Below are positions 7,626-15,349 of a stretch of 64,000 nt of DNA, piece after piece. Origin of the DNA: Pseudideonella sakaiensis (lineage in GTDB: Bacteria > Pseudomonadota > Gammaproteobacteria > Burkholderiales > Burkholderiaceae_C); the NCBI RefSeq assembly GCF_001293525.1, contig NZ_BBYR01000011.1, positions 1-64,000 on the forward strand, in the 5' to 3' direction. The notes under the pieces were generated by a model that saw nothing but the letters and a program-made list of their open reading frames with translations, was not told where the DNA came from and ran no database searches. The position numbers were made by a program, and so were the translations under genes. Every line of letters starts with the position of its first letter. The first letter of the stretch is position 1.

Positions 7626-8609
7626 ATGCTCGCCTTCATCCTGCGCCGCCTCGTCCAGGCCGTCGTCGTCATGCTGACGGTGGCCTTCATCGCCTTCATG
7701 CTGTTCCAGTACGTCGGCGACCCGGTCACCAACCTGCTCGGCCAGGACGCGACGCCCGAGCAGCGCACCCAGCTGCGCGCCGACCTCGGCCTGGACCAGC
7801 CCTTCCCGGTGCAGTTCGCCCGCTTCGTCGGCAATGCGGTGCAGGGCGAGTTCGGCCTGAGCCTGCGGCAGGGGCGCAAGGTGTCGGCGCTGATCGTCGA
7901 GCGCTTCCCCGCCACCCTGGAGCTCGCGTTGTCGGCGGCGCTGATCGCGCTGCTGGTCGGCATCCCGATGGGCGTCTATGCCGCGCTGCGCCGCGGCACC
8001 GTGCTGTCCCAGCTGATGATGACGGTGTCGCTGCTCGGCGTCTCGCTGCCCACCTTCCTGATCGGCATCCTGTTGATCCTGCTGTTCGCGGTGATCCTCA
8101 AGTGGCTGCCCAGCTTCGGCCGCGGCGACGTGGTGGCGCTCGGGGCCTGGACCAGCGGCTTCCTGACGGCGGACGGGCTGAAGCACCTGATCCTGCCCTC
8201 GGTCACGCTGGCGGTGTTCCAGCTGACCCTGATCATGCGGCTGGTGCGCGCCGAGATGCTCGAGGTGCTGCGCACCGACTACATCAAGTTCGCGCGTGCG
8301 CGCGGGCTGCCGAACCGCTCGATCTACTTCGGGCACGCGCTGAAGAACACGCTGGTGCCGGTGATCACGATCACCGGGCTGCAGCTCGGCTCGCTGATCG
8401 CCTTCGCGATCATCACCGAGACCGTGTTCCAATGGCCCGGGATGGGGCTGCTGTTCATCCAGGCCGTCAGCTTCGCCGACATCCCGGTGATGGCCGCCTA
8501 CCTGTGCCTGATCGCGCTGATCTTCGTGCTGATCAACCTGGTGGTGGACCTGCTGTACTTCGCGGTGGACCCGCGGCTGCGCGTCGAGCGCGCCGCCGCC
8601 GCGCACTGA
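7626..8609 (+). CDS. dppB: ABC transporter permease, DppB type
   Basis: 327 aa inner-membrane permease with about six transmembrane helices, beginning MLAFILRRLVQAVVVMLTVA as in DppB/OppB. The EAA-type loop that docks the ATPase is visible in the C-terminal half (ARARGLPNRSIYFGHALKN), followed by ITETVFQWPGMG, a family hallmark. It lies 73 bases after the first binding protein and 31 before the second. The pairing with a DppC-type permease at 10206 makes the heterodimeric channel. Confidence 0.9.
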   Translation: MLAFILRRLVQAVVVMLTVAFIAFMLFQYVGDPVTNLLGQDATPEQRTQLRADLGLDQPFPVQFARFVGNAVQGEFGLSLRQGRKVSALIVERFPATLELALSAALIALLVGIPMGVYAALRRGTVLSQLMMTVSLLGVSLPTFLIGILLILLFAVILKWLPSFGRGDVVALGAWTSGFLTADGLKHLILPSVTLAVFQLTLIMRLVRAEMLEVLRTDYIKFARARGLPNRSIYFGHALKNTLVPVITITGLQLGSLIAFAIITETVFQWPGMGLLFIQAVSFADIPVMAAYLCLIALIFVLINLVVDLLYFAVDPRLRVERAAAAH

Positions 8610-8640
8610 GACGATCCTCTTCTACCGAAGGAGCCGCGCC

Positions 8641-10209
8641 ATGACCTTCCGCCTCCGCCTGCTCGCCGCCGCGCTCGCGCTGTCGGCCGGCCTTGCCCAG
8701 GCCGTCACGCTGCGCGTGGCCAACCAGGGCGATGCGATGTCGATGGACCCGCACTCGCTGAACGAGTCGCTGCAGCTCACCTTCACGAACAACGTCTACG
8801 AGCCGCTGGTCGCGCGCGACAAGTCGCTCGGCCTCGCGCCGGGGCTGGCGGTCAAGTGGAGCCAGCCGTCGCCGACGGTGTGGCGCTTCGAGCTGCGGCG
8901 CAATGTGCGCTTCCACGACGGCACGCCCTTCACCGCGGACGACGTGGTCTTCTCCTTCAACCGGGCCGCCGGCGACGGCTCCGACATGAAGAGCTACACC
9001 TCCGGCTTCAAGGAGGTGCGCAAGGTCGCCGACCACGTGGTCGAGATCGAGACCACCGCCCCGTTCCCGATCCTGCCTGACGTCATCACCAACCTGTTCG
9101 TGATGAGCCGCAAGTGGTGCGAGGAGAACAAGGCCACCGTGCCGGTCGATCGCCGCAAGGGCATCGAGAACACCGCGTCGTTCAAGGCCAATGGCACGGG
9201 CCCGTACCGGCTGAAGGAGCGCCAGCCCGGCCAGCGCACCGTGCTCGTGCGCCATGCGGGCTACTGGGACAAGGTGGAGGGCAACGTCACCGAGGTGGTG
9301 TTCACGCCGATCGGCAATGCCGCGACGCGCGTGGCGGCGCTGCTGTCCGGCGAGGTCGACCTGATGGAGCCGGTGCCGCTGCAGGACGTGGACCGCATCC
9401 AGGCCAACCCGGCCTACCAGGTCGTGCAGGGCCCCGAGCTGCGGACCATCTTCCTCGGCATGGACCAGAAGCGTGACGAGCTGCTGTACTCGAACGTCAA
9501 GGGCCGCAACCCGTTCAAGGATCGGCGCGTGCGCCAGGCCGTCTACCAGGCGATCGACATCGAGTCGATCCGCAGCCGCGTGATGCGCGGCGCGGCCACG
9601 CCGACCGCGCTGATGGTGGCGCCGGGCATCAAGGGCTTCGTGCCCGAGCTGAACAAGCGCCTGCCCTACGACCCCGAGGCCGCGCGCCGGCTGCTCGCGG
9701 AGGCGGGCTACCCGAACGGCTTCGAGGTGGCGATGAACTGCCCGAACGACCGCTATGTCAACGACGGCGCGATCTGCCAGGCGATCGCCGCCAACCTCGC
9801 GCGCGTCGGCCTGAAGATCAACCTGCAGGCGGAGACCAAGGTCACCTACTTCCCCAAGATCCTGCGCCGCGACACCAGCTTCTACCTGCTCGGCTGGACG
9901 CCCGGGACCTACGATTCGCACAATGCGCTGACGGCGCTGATGGCGAGCCCGAACGACAAGGGCCAGGGCCAGTTCAACCTGGGCAGCTACAGCAACCCGA
10001 AGCTCGACGAGCTGACGCTGAAGATCCAGGGCGAGGTGGACCAGCCGCGGCGCAACGCGATGATCCGCGAGGCCTTCGAGCTGCATGCGGCCGACGTCGG
10101 CCACATCCCGCTGCACCAGCAGGCGCTGGCCTGGGCGATGAAGAAGACGGTGCAGGCGGTGCAGCTGGCCGACAACCAGATGCCCTACAAGTGGATCAGC
10201 GTGAAGTGA
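8641..10209 (+). CDS. ABC transporter substrate-binding protein, peptide family (second copy)
   Basis: 522 aa, a paralogue of the protein at 5981-7552. It has a signal peptide (MTFRLRLLAAALALSAGLAQA), the signature VRFHDGTPFTADDVVFSF, and the matching C-lobe motif RLLAEAGYPNGFEVAMNC. The ribosome site AAGGAG lies just upstream. Lengths and block order match the first copy, pointing to duplication and divergence within the operon. Both would feed the single permease pair, extending the substrate range. The stop overlaps the GTG start of the next gene. Confidence 0.88.
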   Translation: MTFRLRLLAAALALSAGLAQAVTLRVANQGDAMSMDPHSLNESLQLTFTNNVYEPLVARDKSLGLAPGLAVKWSQPSPTVWRFELRRNVRFHDGTPFTADDVVFSFNRAAGDGSDMKSYTSGFKEVRKVADHVVEIETTAPFPILPDVITNLFVMSRKWCEENKATVPVDRRKGIENTASFKANGTGPYRLKERQPGQRTVLVRHAGYWDKVEGNVTEVVFTPIGNAATRVAALLSGEVDLMEPVPLQDVDRIQANPAYQVVQGPELRTIFLGMDQKRDELLYSNVKGRNPFKDRRVRQAVYQAIDIESIRSRVMRGAATPTALMVAPGIKGFVPELNKRLPYDPEAARRLLAEAGYPNGFEVAMNCPNDRYVNDGAICQAIAANLARVGLKINLQAETKVTYFPKILRRDTSFYLLGWTPGTYDSHNALTALMASPNDKGQGQFNLGSYSNPKLDELTLKIQGEVDQPRRNAMIREAFELHAADVGHIPLHQQALAWAMKKTVQAVQLADNQMPYKWISVK

Positions 10210-11159
10210 GCGCCGTGCCGACGACGTCCTCCGTCGCCCCTGCTGCCGCGCCCGGGCGCCTGCGCCGCTTCCTCGACGGCGACGTCTGGTACAGCTTCAC
10301 CCGCTCGCCGGTGGCGATCGCGGCGGCGCTGGTGGCCTTCGTCTGCGTGTTCTGCGCGGTGTTCGCGAACTGGGTCGCGCCGCACAACCCCTTCGACCTC
10401 GCCACGCTCGAGCTGGCGGACTCGCGTCTGCCGCCGGCCTGGATGGAGGAGGGCAAGGCCAGGTACCTGCTCGGCACCGACGACCAGGGGCGCGACATCC
10501 TCTCGGCGCTGATGTACGGCTCGCGGATCTCGCTGTTCGTCGGCGTCGCCTCGGTCGCCGTGTCGGTGGTGGTCGGGGTGGGTCTGGGCCTGCTCGCGGG
10601 CTTCGCCGGCGGCAAGACGGACGCCTTCATCATGCGCATCTGCGACGTGATGCTGTCCTTCCCGTCGATCCTGGTGGCGCTGCTGATCGACGGCGTCGGC
10701 CGCGCGATGTTCCCCGACGCGCACGATGCGCTCGCCTTCGCGGTGCTGATCATCGCGATCTCGCTGACCGGCTGGGTGCAGTACGCGCGCACCGTGCGCG
10801 GCTCCACCCTCGTCGAGCGGAACAAGGAGTACGTGCAGGCGGCGCGCGTGATCGGCGTGTCCTCGCTGCGCATCATGCGGCGCCACGTGCTGCCGAACGT
10901 GCTGGGGCCGGTGCTGGTGCTGGCCACGATCCAGGTGGCCAGCGCGATCATCATCGAGGCCACGCTGTCCTTCCTCGGGGTCGGCGTGCCGCCGACCTCG
11001 CCGTCGCTCGGCACGCTGATCCGTGTCGGCAACGACTTCCTGCTGTCCGGCGAGTGGTGGATCACCATCTTCCCCGGCCTCGTGCTCGTGATGATCGCGC
11101 TCAGCGTCAACCTTCTGGGCGACTGGCTGCGCGACGCCCTCAACCCCCGCCTGCGCTGA
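10206..11159 (+). CDS. dppC: ABC transporter permease, DppC type
   Basis: 317 aa inner-membrane permease. It has the OppC-like N-terminal segment (RSPVAIAAALVAFVCVFCAVF), LGTDDQGRDILSALMYGSR typical of DppC, and the EAA loop (ARVIGVSSLRIMRRHVLPN). It ends with the conserved GDWLRDALNPRLR. The GTG at 10206 overlaps the stop of the upstream binding protein (GTGA), suggesting translational coupling. A second GTG at 10215 is possible. Confidence 0.9.
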   Translation: MSAVPTTSSVAPAAAPGRLRRFLDGDVWYSFTRSPVAIAAALVAFVCVFCAVFANWVAPHNPFDLATLELADSRLPPAWMEEGKARYLLGTDDQGRDILSALMYGSRISLFVGVASVAVSVVVGVGLGLLAGFAGGKTDAFIMRICDVMLSFPSILVALLIDGVGRAMFPDAHDALAFAVLIIAISLTGWVQYARTVRGSTLVERNKEYVQAARVIGVSSLRIMRRHVLPNVLGPVLVLATIQVASAIIIEATLSFLGVGVPPTSPSLGTLIRVGNDFLLSGEWWITIFPGLVLVMIALSVNLLGDWLRDALNPRLR

Positions 11160-11178
11160 CCGCGCCGCCGACGACACG

Positions 11179-12165
11179 ATGACGCCTGCGCTGCTGAGCG
11201 TGCGCCACCTGCGGGTGGAGTTCCCGACCCGCCAGGGCACGCTGACCGCCCTCGACGACGTCTCCTTCGACATCGCACCCGGCGAGGTGCTGGGCGTGGT
11301 GGGCGAGTCCGGCGCCGGCAAGTCGCTGACGGGCGCCGCGATCATCGGGCTGCTGGAGCCGCCCGGCCGCATCGCCGGCGGCGAGATCCATTTCGACGGG
11401 CAACGGATCGACCGCCTGCCCTACGAGGCGATGCGCCGCGTGCGCGGCCGCGGCATCGGCGCGATCTTCCAGGATCCGCTGACCTCGCTGAACCCGCTCT
11501 ACACCGTCGGACGCCAGCTGGTCGAGACCATCCAGACGCACCTGCCGCTCGATGCGGCGCAGGCCCGCGCGCGGGCCATCCAGCTGCTCGAGGAGACGGG
11601 CATCCAGGCCGCCGCGCAGCGCATCGACCAGTACCCGCACCAGTTCTCCGGCGGCATGCGCCAGCGCGTGGTGATCGCGCTGGCGCTGGCTGCGCAGCCG
11701 AAGCTGATCGTCGCCGACGAGCCGACGACCGCGCTGGACGTGTCGATCCAGGCCCAGATCATCGCGCTGCTGAAGCGCCTGTGCCGCGAGCACGGTGCGG
11801 CGGTGATGCTGGTCACCCACGACATGGGGGTCATCGCCGAGACCTGCGACCGCGTCGCGGTGATGTATGCCGGCCGCATCGCCGAGCTGGGCCCCGTGCA
11901 GGCGGTGATCCACGCACCGGCCCACCCGTACACGCTGGGCCTGATGGGCTCGATCCCGTCGATGGAGGAAGACCGTGAGCGCCTGCTGCAGATCGACGGG
12001 GCGATGCCGCGCCTGAACGCGATACCCCGCGGCTGCGCCTACCACCCCCGCTGCCCGCGGGCGGTCGACCGCTGCCGCGCCGAGCGCCCGGAGCTCATGC
12101 CCACGGGCGACACCCGGGCCGCGTGCTGGCGCCCGGCCGGTGCGCCGGCGGAGGCGGGGGCATGA
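11179..12165 (+). CDS. dppD: ABC transporter ATP-binding protein, DppD type
   Basis: 328 aa cytoplasmic ATPase. Walker A is GESGAGKS, Q-loop [10 protein letters not shown], signature FSGGMRQR, Walker [13 protein letters not shown], and the switch histidine is in VTHDMG. The C-terminal extension has a cysteine cluster ([15 protein letters not shown]) of the kind that binds a 4Fe-4S cluster in DppD/OppD-type peptide ATPases. Its stop codon overlaps the first ATG of dppF (ATGA). Confidence 0.92.
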   Translation: MTPALLSVRHLRVEFPTRQGTLTALDDVSFDIAPGEVLGVVGESGAGKSLTGAAIIGLLEPPGRIAGGEIHFDGQRIDRLPYEAMRRVRGRGIGAIFQDPLTSLNPLYTVGRQLVETIQTHLPLDAAQARARAIQLLEETGIQAAAQRIDQYPHQFSGGMRQRVVIALALAAQPKLIVADEPTTALDVSIQAQIIALLKRLCREHGAAVMLVTHDMGVIAETCDRVAVMYAGRIAELGPVQAVIHAPAHPYTLGLMGSIPSMEEDRERLLQIDGAMPRLNAIPRGCAYHPRCPRAVDRCRAERPELMPTGDTRAACWRPAGAPAEAGA

Positions 12166-12297
12166 GCCCGCCGGGCCGCCCCAAGGGCGAATACCGGAGT
12201 GCGCAGCACGAAGGTGGTCCGATGAGCCCGCCGGGCCGCCCCCAGGGCGAATACCGGAGTGCGCAGCACGAAGGTGATCCGATGAGCCCGCCGGGCC
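12162..12297 (+). repeat. Tandem 60-bp repeat at the dppF start (2.3 copies)
   Basis: Copies at 12162-12221 and 12222-12281 differ at only a few bases, and a third partial copy (16 bases) starts at 12282. The unit is exactly 20 codons, in frame. Each of the full copies ends in a ribosome-site-like AAGGTG followed by the next ATG. Confidence 0.95.
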
Positions 12298-13319
12298 TGG
12301 TGAGTCCCCCGGCTGCCGGCGAACCGCTCGTCGAGGTGCGGGACCTGGCCAAGGTCTTCGACGTCTCCGCGCCCTGGCTGAACCGCGTGGTCGAGCGTCG
12401 CCCGCGGCAGTTCGTGCATGCGGTCGACGGGGTGAGCTTCTCGATCGAGCGCGGACGCACGCTCGCGCTGGTCGGCGAATCGGGCTGCGGCAAGAGCACC
12501 ATCGCGCGCTTGCTGGTCGGGCTGCATGCGCCCAGCGGCGGCGAGGTGCGCTTCGACGGCCAGGAGATCGGCCACGGCCTGCGCGGCAGCGGGGCCGGCT
12601 CGCTGCGACGGCGCATGCAGATGATCTTCCAGGACCCGTATGCCAGCCTGAACCCGCGCTGGAAGGTGCTCGACATCGTCGGCGAGCCGCTGGTCGAGCA
12701 CGGGCTGGTGCGGGGCAAGGCGGCGCTCGGGCAGCGCGTCGGCGAGCTGCTGGCGTCGGTCGGCCTGTCGGCGGCGGACGTGCAGAAGTTTCCGCACCAG
12801 TTCTCGGGCGGGCAGCGCCAGCGCATCTCGATCGCGCGTGCGCTGGCCACGCAGCCGCAGTTCCTCGTCTGCGACGAGCCGACCTCCGCGCTCGACGTCT
12901 CGGTGCAGGCCCAGGTCCTGAACATCATGAAGGACCTGCAGCGCGAGCAGGGCCTGACCTACCTCTTCATCTCGCACAACCTCGCGGTGGTGCGCCACGT
13001 CAGCGACCGCGTGGGGGTGATGTACCTCGGCCGGCTGGTCGAGCTCGCCGACAAGGCCGAGCTGTTCCACCGGCCGCGGCATCCCTACACCCGCATGCTG
13101 CTCGATGCGATCCCGGACATCCGGATGACCGGCCGCGCCCGGACCCCGGTGCAGGGCGAGGTGCCGAACCCGCTGAACCCGCCGCCGGGCTGCTCCTTCC
13201 ACCCGCGCTGCCCGCACGCGAATGCCCGCTGCCGGAGCGAGCGCCCGGCGGTCACCCGGCTGCCGGCCGGCGAGGTCGCCTGCCATGCGGTGGAGGAAGG
13301 GCGCCTGCCGGCGCCCTGA
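12162..13319 (+). CDS. dppF: ABC transporter ATP-binding protein, DppF type, with repeated N-terminus
   Basis: 385 aa from the ATG at 12162. Walker A GESGCGKS, signature FSGGQRQR, Walker [12 protein letters not shown], and the C-terminal cysteine cluster [14 protein letters not shown] are all present. DppF pairs with DppD to power the transporter. The first 40 residues are two in-frame copies of a 20-residue unit beginning [18 protein letters not shown], and the third ATG (12282) starts the part that aligns with normal DppF. Each repeat junction carries an AAGGTG-type ribosome site before an ATG, so initiation could occur at 12162, 12222 or 12282. The family function is secure; the true N-terminus is not. 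Confidence 0.88.
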   Translation: MSPPGRPKGEYRSAQHEGGPMSPPGRPQGEYRSAQHEGDPMSPPGLVSPPAAGEPLVEVRDLAKVFDVSAPWLNRVVERRPRQFVHAVDGVSFSIERGRTLALVGESGCGKSTIARLLVGLHAPSGGEVRFDGQEIGHGLRGSGAGSLRRRMQMIFQDPYASLNPRWKVLDIVGEPLVEHGLVRGKAALGQRVGELLASVGLSAADVQKFPHQFSGGQRQRISIARALATQPQFLVCDEPTSALDVSVQAQVLNIMKDLQREQGLTYLFISHNLAVVRHVSDRVGVMYLGRLVELADKAELFHRPRHPYTRMLLDAIPDIRMTGRARTPVQGEVPNPLNPPPGCSFHPRCPHANARCRSERPAVTRLPAGEVACHAVEEGRLPAP

Positions 13320-13375
13320 GGTGGCGGGCCCAGGCGGTCCCGCACCCGCGGCCGCCGCGGGCAGTGCCCGGCTGC

Positions 13376-14674
13376 TCAGCCCGCCGCGACGACGGAAGGC
13401 GGCAGCAGCAGGTCGTGCGCGTGGAGTTCGCTCGGCTGTTCGCGCCTGCGGATGAGCCAGGACTGGTCGCCGTCGACCATCACCTCGGCGGCGCGCCCGC
13501 GGCTGTTGTAGTTGCTCGCCATGCTCATGCCGTAGGCGCCCGCCGAGAGCACCGCGAGGTGGTCGCCGGCCTGGACGGCGAGCGTGCGGTCGCGGCCCAG
13601 CCAGTCGCCGGACTCGCAGACCGGGCCGACCACCTCCCAGCGCGCCGCCGGCTCGTCGCGCTGCTCGCAGGCCACGATCGCCATCCAGGCCTCGTACATC
13701 GCCGGCCGCATCAGGTCGTTCATCGCCGCATCGACGATGCAGAAGGACTTGGCACCGGGGCCGCTGCCGGGCTTCAGGTAGAGCACCTCGCTGACGAGCA
13801 CGCCGGCATTGCCGACCAGCGAGCGCCCCGGCTCGAACAGGATGCGGCGGTGGCCGTGGCCGCGGGCGTCGATCCGCTCGACGAGCCGCGTCACCAGCTC
13901 GCCGATCGCTGGCGGGCGCTCGCCGTCGTAGGTGATGCCGAGGCCACCGCCGAGGTCGAGGTGGTGCAGTGCGATGCCCTGGGCCTCGACGGCCTCGACC
14001 AGGTCGAGCACCCGGTCCAGCGCATCCAGGTAAGGGCCGGCCTGCGTGATCTGCGAGCCGATGTGGCAATCGATGCCGACCACTTCCAGCCCCGGCAGCG
14101 CGGCGGCCTGGGCGTAGACCGCGACCGCCCGGTCGTGCGCGATGCCGAACTTGTTGCCTTTCAGGCCGGTGGAGATGTAGGGGTGGGTGCCCGCATCCAC
14201 GTCCGGATTCACGCGCAGGCTGACCCGTGCCCGGCGCCCGAGCGACACCGCGACCTCGGACAGCCGCTGCAGCTCCGCCTCGCTCTCGACGTTGAAGCAC
14301 ATCACGTCGGCACGCAGCGCCTGGCGCATCTCGGCGGCGGTCTTGCCGACGCCGGAGAACACGACCTTGCCCGGATCGCCGCCGGCCGCCAGCACCCGCT
14401 CCAGCTCGCCGCCGGACACGATGTCGAAGCCGCAGCCGGCGGCCGCCAGGGTCTGCAGCACCGCCAGGCTGGGGTTGGCCTTCATCGCGTAGCAGACCAG
14501 GTGGTCGCGCCCGGCCAGCGCCTGCTGGTAGGCCGTCAGCGCCTCGTGCATCGCGCGGCGCGAATAGACGTAGAGCGGCGTGCCGTGGCGGCGTGCCAGC
14601 TCGCGCAGCGAGCAGTCCTCGAGGTGCAGCGAAGGGCCGCGGCGGTTCAGGTGCGGCGAGCCGGGAAGGGTCAT
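13376..14674 (-). CDS. lysA: Diaminopimelate decarboxylase
   Basis: 432 aa. A PLP enzyme (alanine racemase fold, type III) that decarboxylates meso-diaminopimelate to lysine. The PLP lysine is in CYAMKANPS, and the HIGSQ motif, GGGLG phosphate loop, EPGRS and the CESGDWLG active-site cysteine segment are present. The start at 14674 (MTLPGSPHLNRRGPSLHLEDCSL, split by convention) matches the family N-terminus. It is 67 bases downstream of lptM in the same orientation, the standard lptM-lysA pair. It is convergent with dppF. The gap 13320-13375 holds only a short GC hairpin with no T run. Confidence 0.95.
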   Translation of the reverse strand: MTLPGSPHLNRRGPSLHLEDCSLRELARRHGTPLYVYSRRAMHEALTAYQQALAGRDHLVCYAMKANPSLAVLQTLAAAGCGFDIVSGGELERVLAAGGDPGKVVFSGVGKTAAEMRQALRADVMCFNVESEAELQRLSEVAVSLGRRARVSLRVNPDVDAGTHPYISTGLKGNKFGIAHDRAVAVYAQAAALPGLEVVGIDCHIGSQITQAGPYLDALDRVLDLVEAVEAQGIALHHLDLGGGLGITYDGERPPAIGELVTRLVERIDARGHGHRRILFEPGRSLVGNAGVLVSEVLYLKPGSGPGAKSFCIVDAAMNDLMRPAMYEAWMAIVACEQRDEPAARWEVVGPVCESGDWLGRDRTLAVQAGDHLAVLSAGAYGMSMASNYNSRGRAAEVMVDGDQSWLIRRREQPSELHAHDLLLPPSVVAAG

Positions 14675-14741
14675 GGACGCGGTGGCGCAGGGCGCCCGGG
14701 TGCGGTGGCGAGGGAGGGGGCGGGCAGCGGGTGCCGGGGAC

Positions 14742-14957
14742 TCAGCGCGCCGGCGCCGCGGCCGGAGCCGACGCGGACGGGGCGGGCGCCGGCGCCGCGG
14801 CACGAGGCGGCGGCGGTGGCGTCGGCGCGGCCAGGTAGAGCGGGCCCTTCTGGCCGCAGCCGGCGAGGGCGCCTGCCGGCAGCAGGGCGATCCACAGCAG
14901 CCCGCGCGCGACGAGGGCGATCGGTACACTGCGCAGCCCCGAATGCATGCGACGCAT
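14742..14957 (-). CDS. lptM: LPS translocon maturation chaperone LptM (YifL-type lipoprotein)
   Basis: 71 aa small lipoprotein. A hydrophobic signal ends in the lipobox LAGC and is followed at once by GQKGPLYL, the conserved LptM signature. The rest is a proline/alanine tail. In Escherichia coli LptM promotes correct disulphide formation in LptD. Starts at 14957 (MRRMHSG) and 14948 (MHSG) are both possible. The start lies only eight bases from the divergent cyaY start. Confidence 0.88.
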   Translation of the reverse strand: MRRMHSGLRSVPIALVARGLLWIALLPAGALAGCGQKGPLYLAAPTPPPPPRAAAPAPAPSASAPAAAPAR

Positions 14958-14965
14958 TATCGACC

Positions 14966-15325
14966 ATGACCGCGACACCCGTGCCCGAGGCCCTGAGCGA
15001 TGCCGAGTACCGGCGGCTGAGCGAGGCCGTGCTGGCCGACATCGAGGCCACCCTCGACCGCTGGCTGCAGGACGACGTGATCGACATCGATGCGAGCCGC
15101 ACCGGGGGCCTGCTGCAGCTCGCCTTCCCGGACGGCAGCCAGCTGGTGATCAACACCCAGCCGCCGCTGCACGAGATCTGGCTGGCGGCGCGCCAGGGCG
15201 GCTACCACTTCCGGCACCAGGGCGGCCGCTGGGTCGACACGCGCGACGGCAGCGATTTCCACGCGGTGCTGTCGCGCTGCGCCAGCGACCAGGCCGGCGT
15301 GCCTCTGCAGTTCGCGCCGCGCTGA
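14966..15325 (+). CDS. cyaY: Iron donor protein CyaY (bacterial frataxin)
   Basis: 119 aa. Frataxin homologue that modulates iron-sulphur cluster assembly by IscS/IscU. The acidic first helix (DAEYRRLSEAVLADIEATLD, DVIDIDASR) and the strands LLQLAFPDGSQLVINTQPP and EIWLAA are typical. A possible -10 (TACACT, 14925-14930) sits inside lptM. It is divergent from lptM and convergent with mrcA. Confidence 0.93.
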   Translation: MTATPVPEALSDAEYRRLSEAVLADIEATLDRWLQDDVIDIDASRTGGLLQLAFPDGSQLVINTQPPLHEIWLAARQGGYHFRHQGGRWVDTRDGSDFHAVLSRCASDQAGVPLQFAPR

Positions 15326-15349
15326 CGCGCGGCGGCGCCCGGCCGGCGC

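Noticed and set aside
13340-13370. GC hairpin between dppF and lysA as a terminator
   Set aside because: It has no T run on either strand, so it is not a clear intrinsic terminator.
12039-14300. Long minus-strand frame antisense to dppF, including repeats such as [15 protein letters not shown]
   Set aside because: It is the complement of the dppF repeat region and contains no recognised domain; dppF motifs are on plus.
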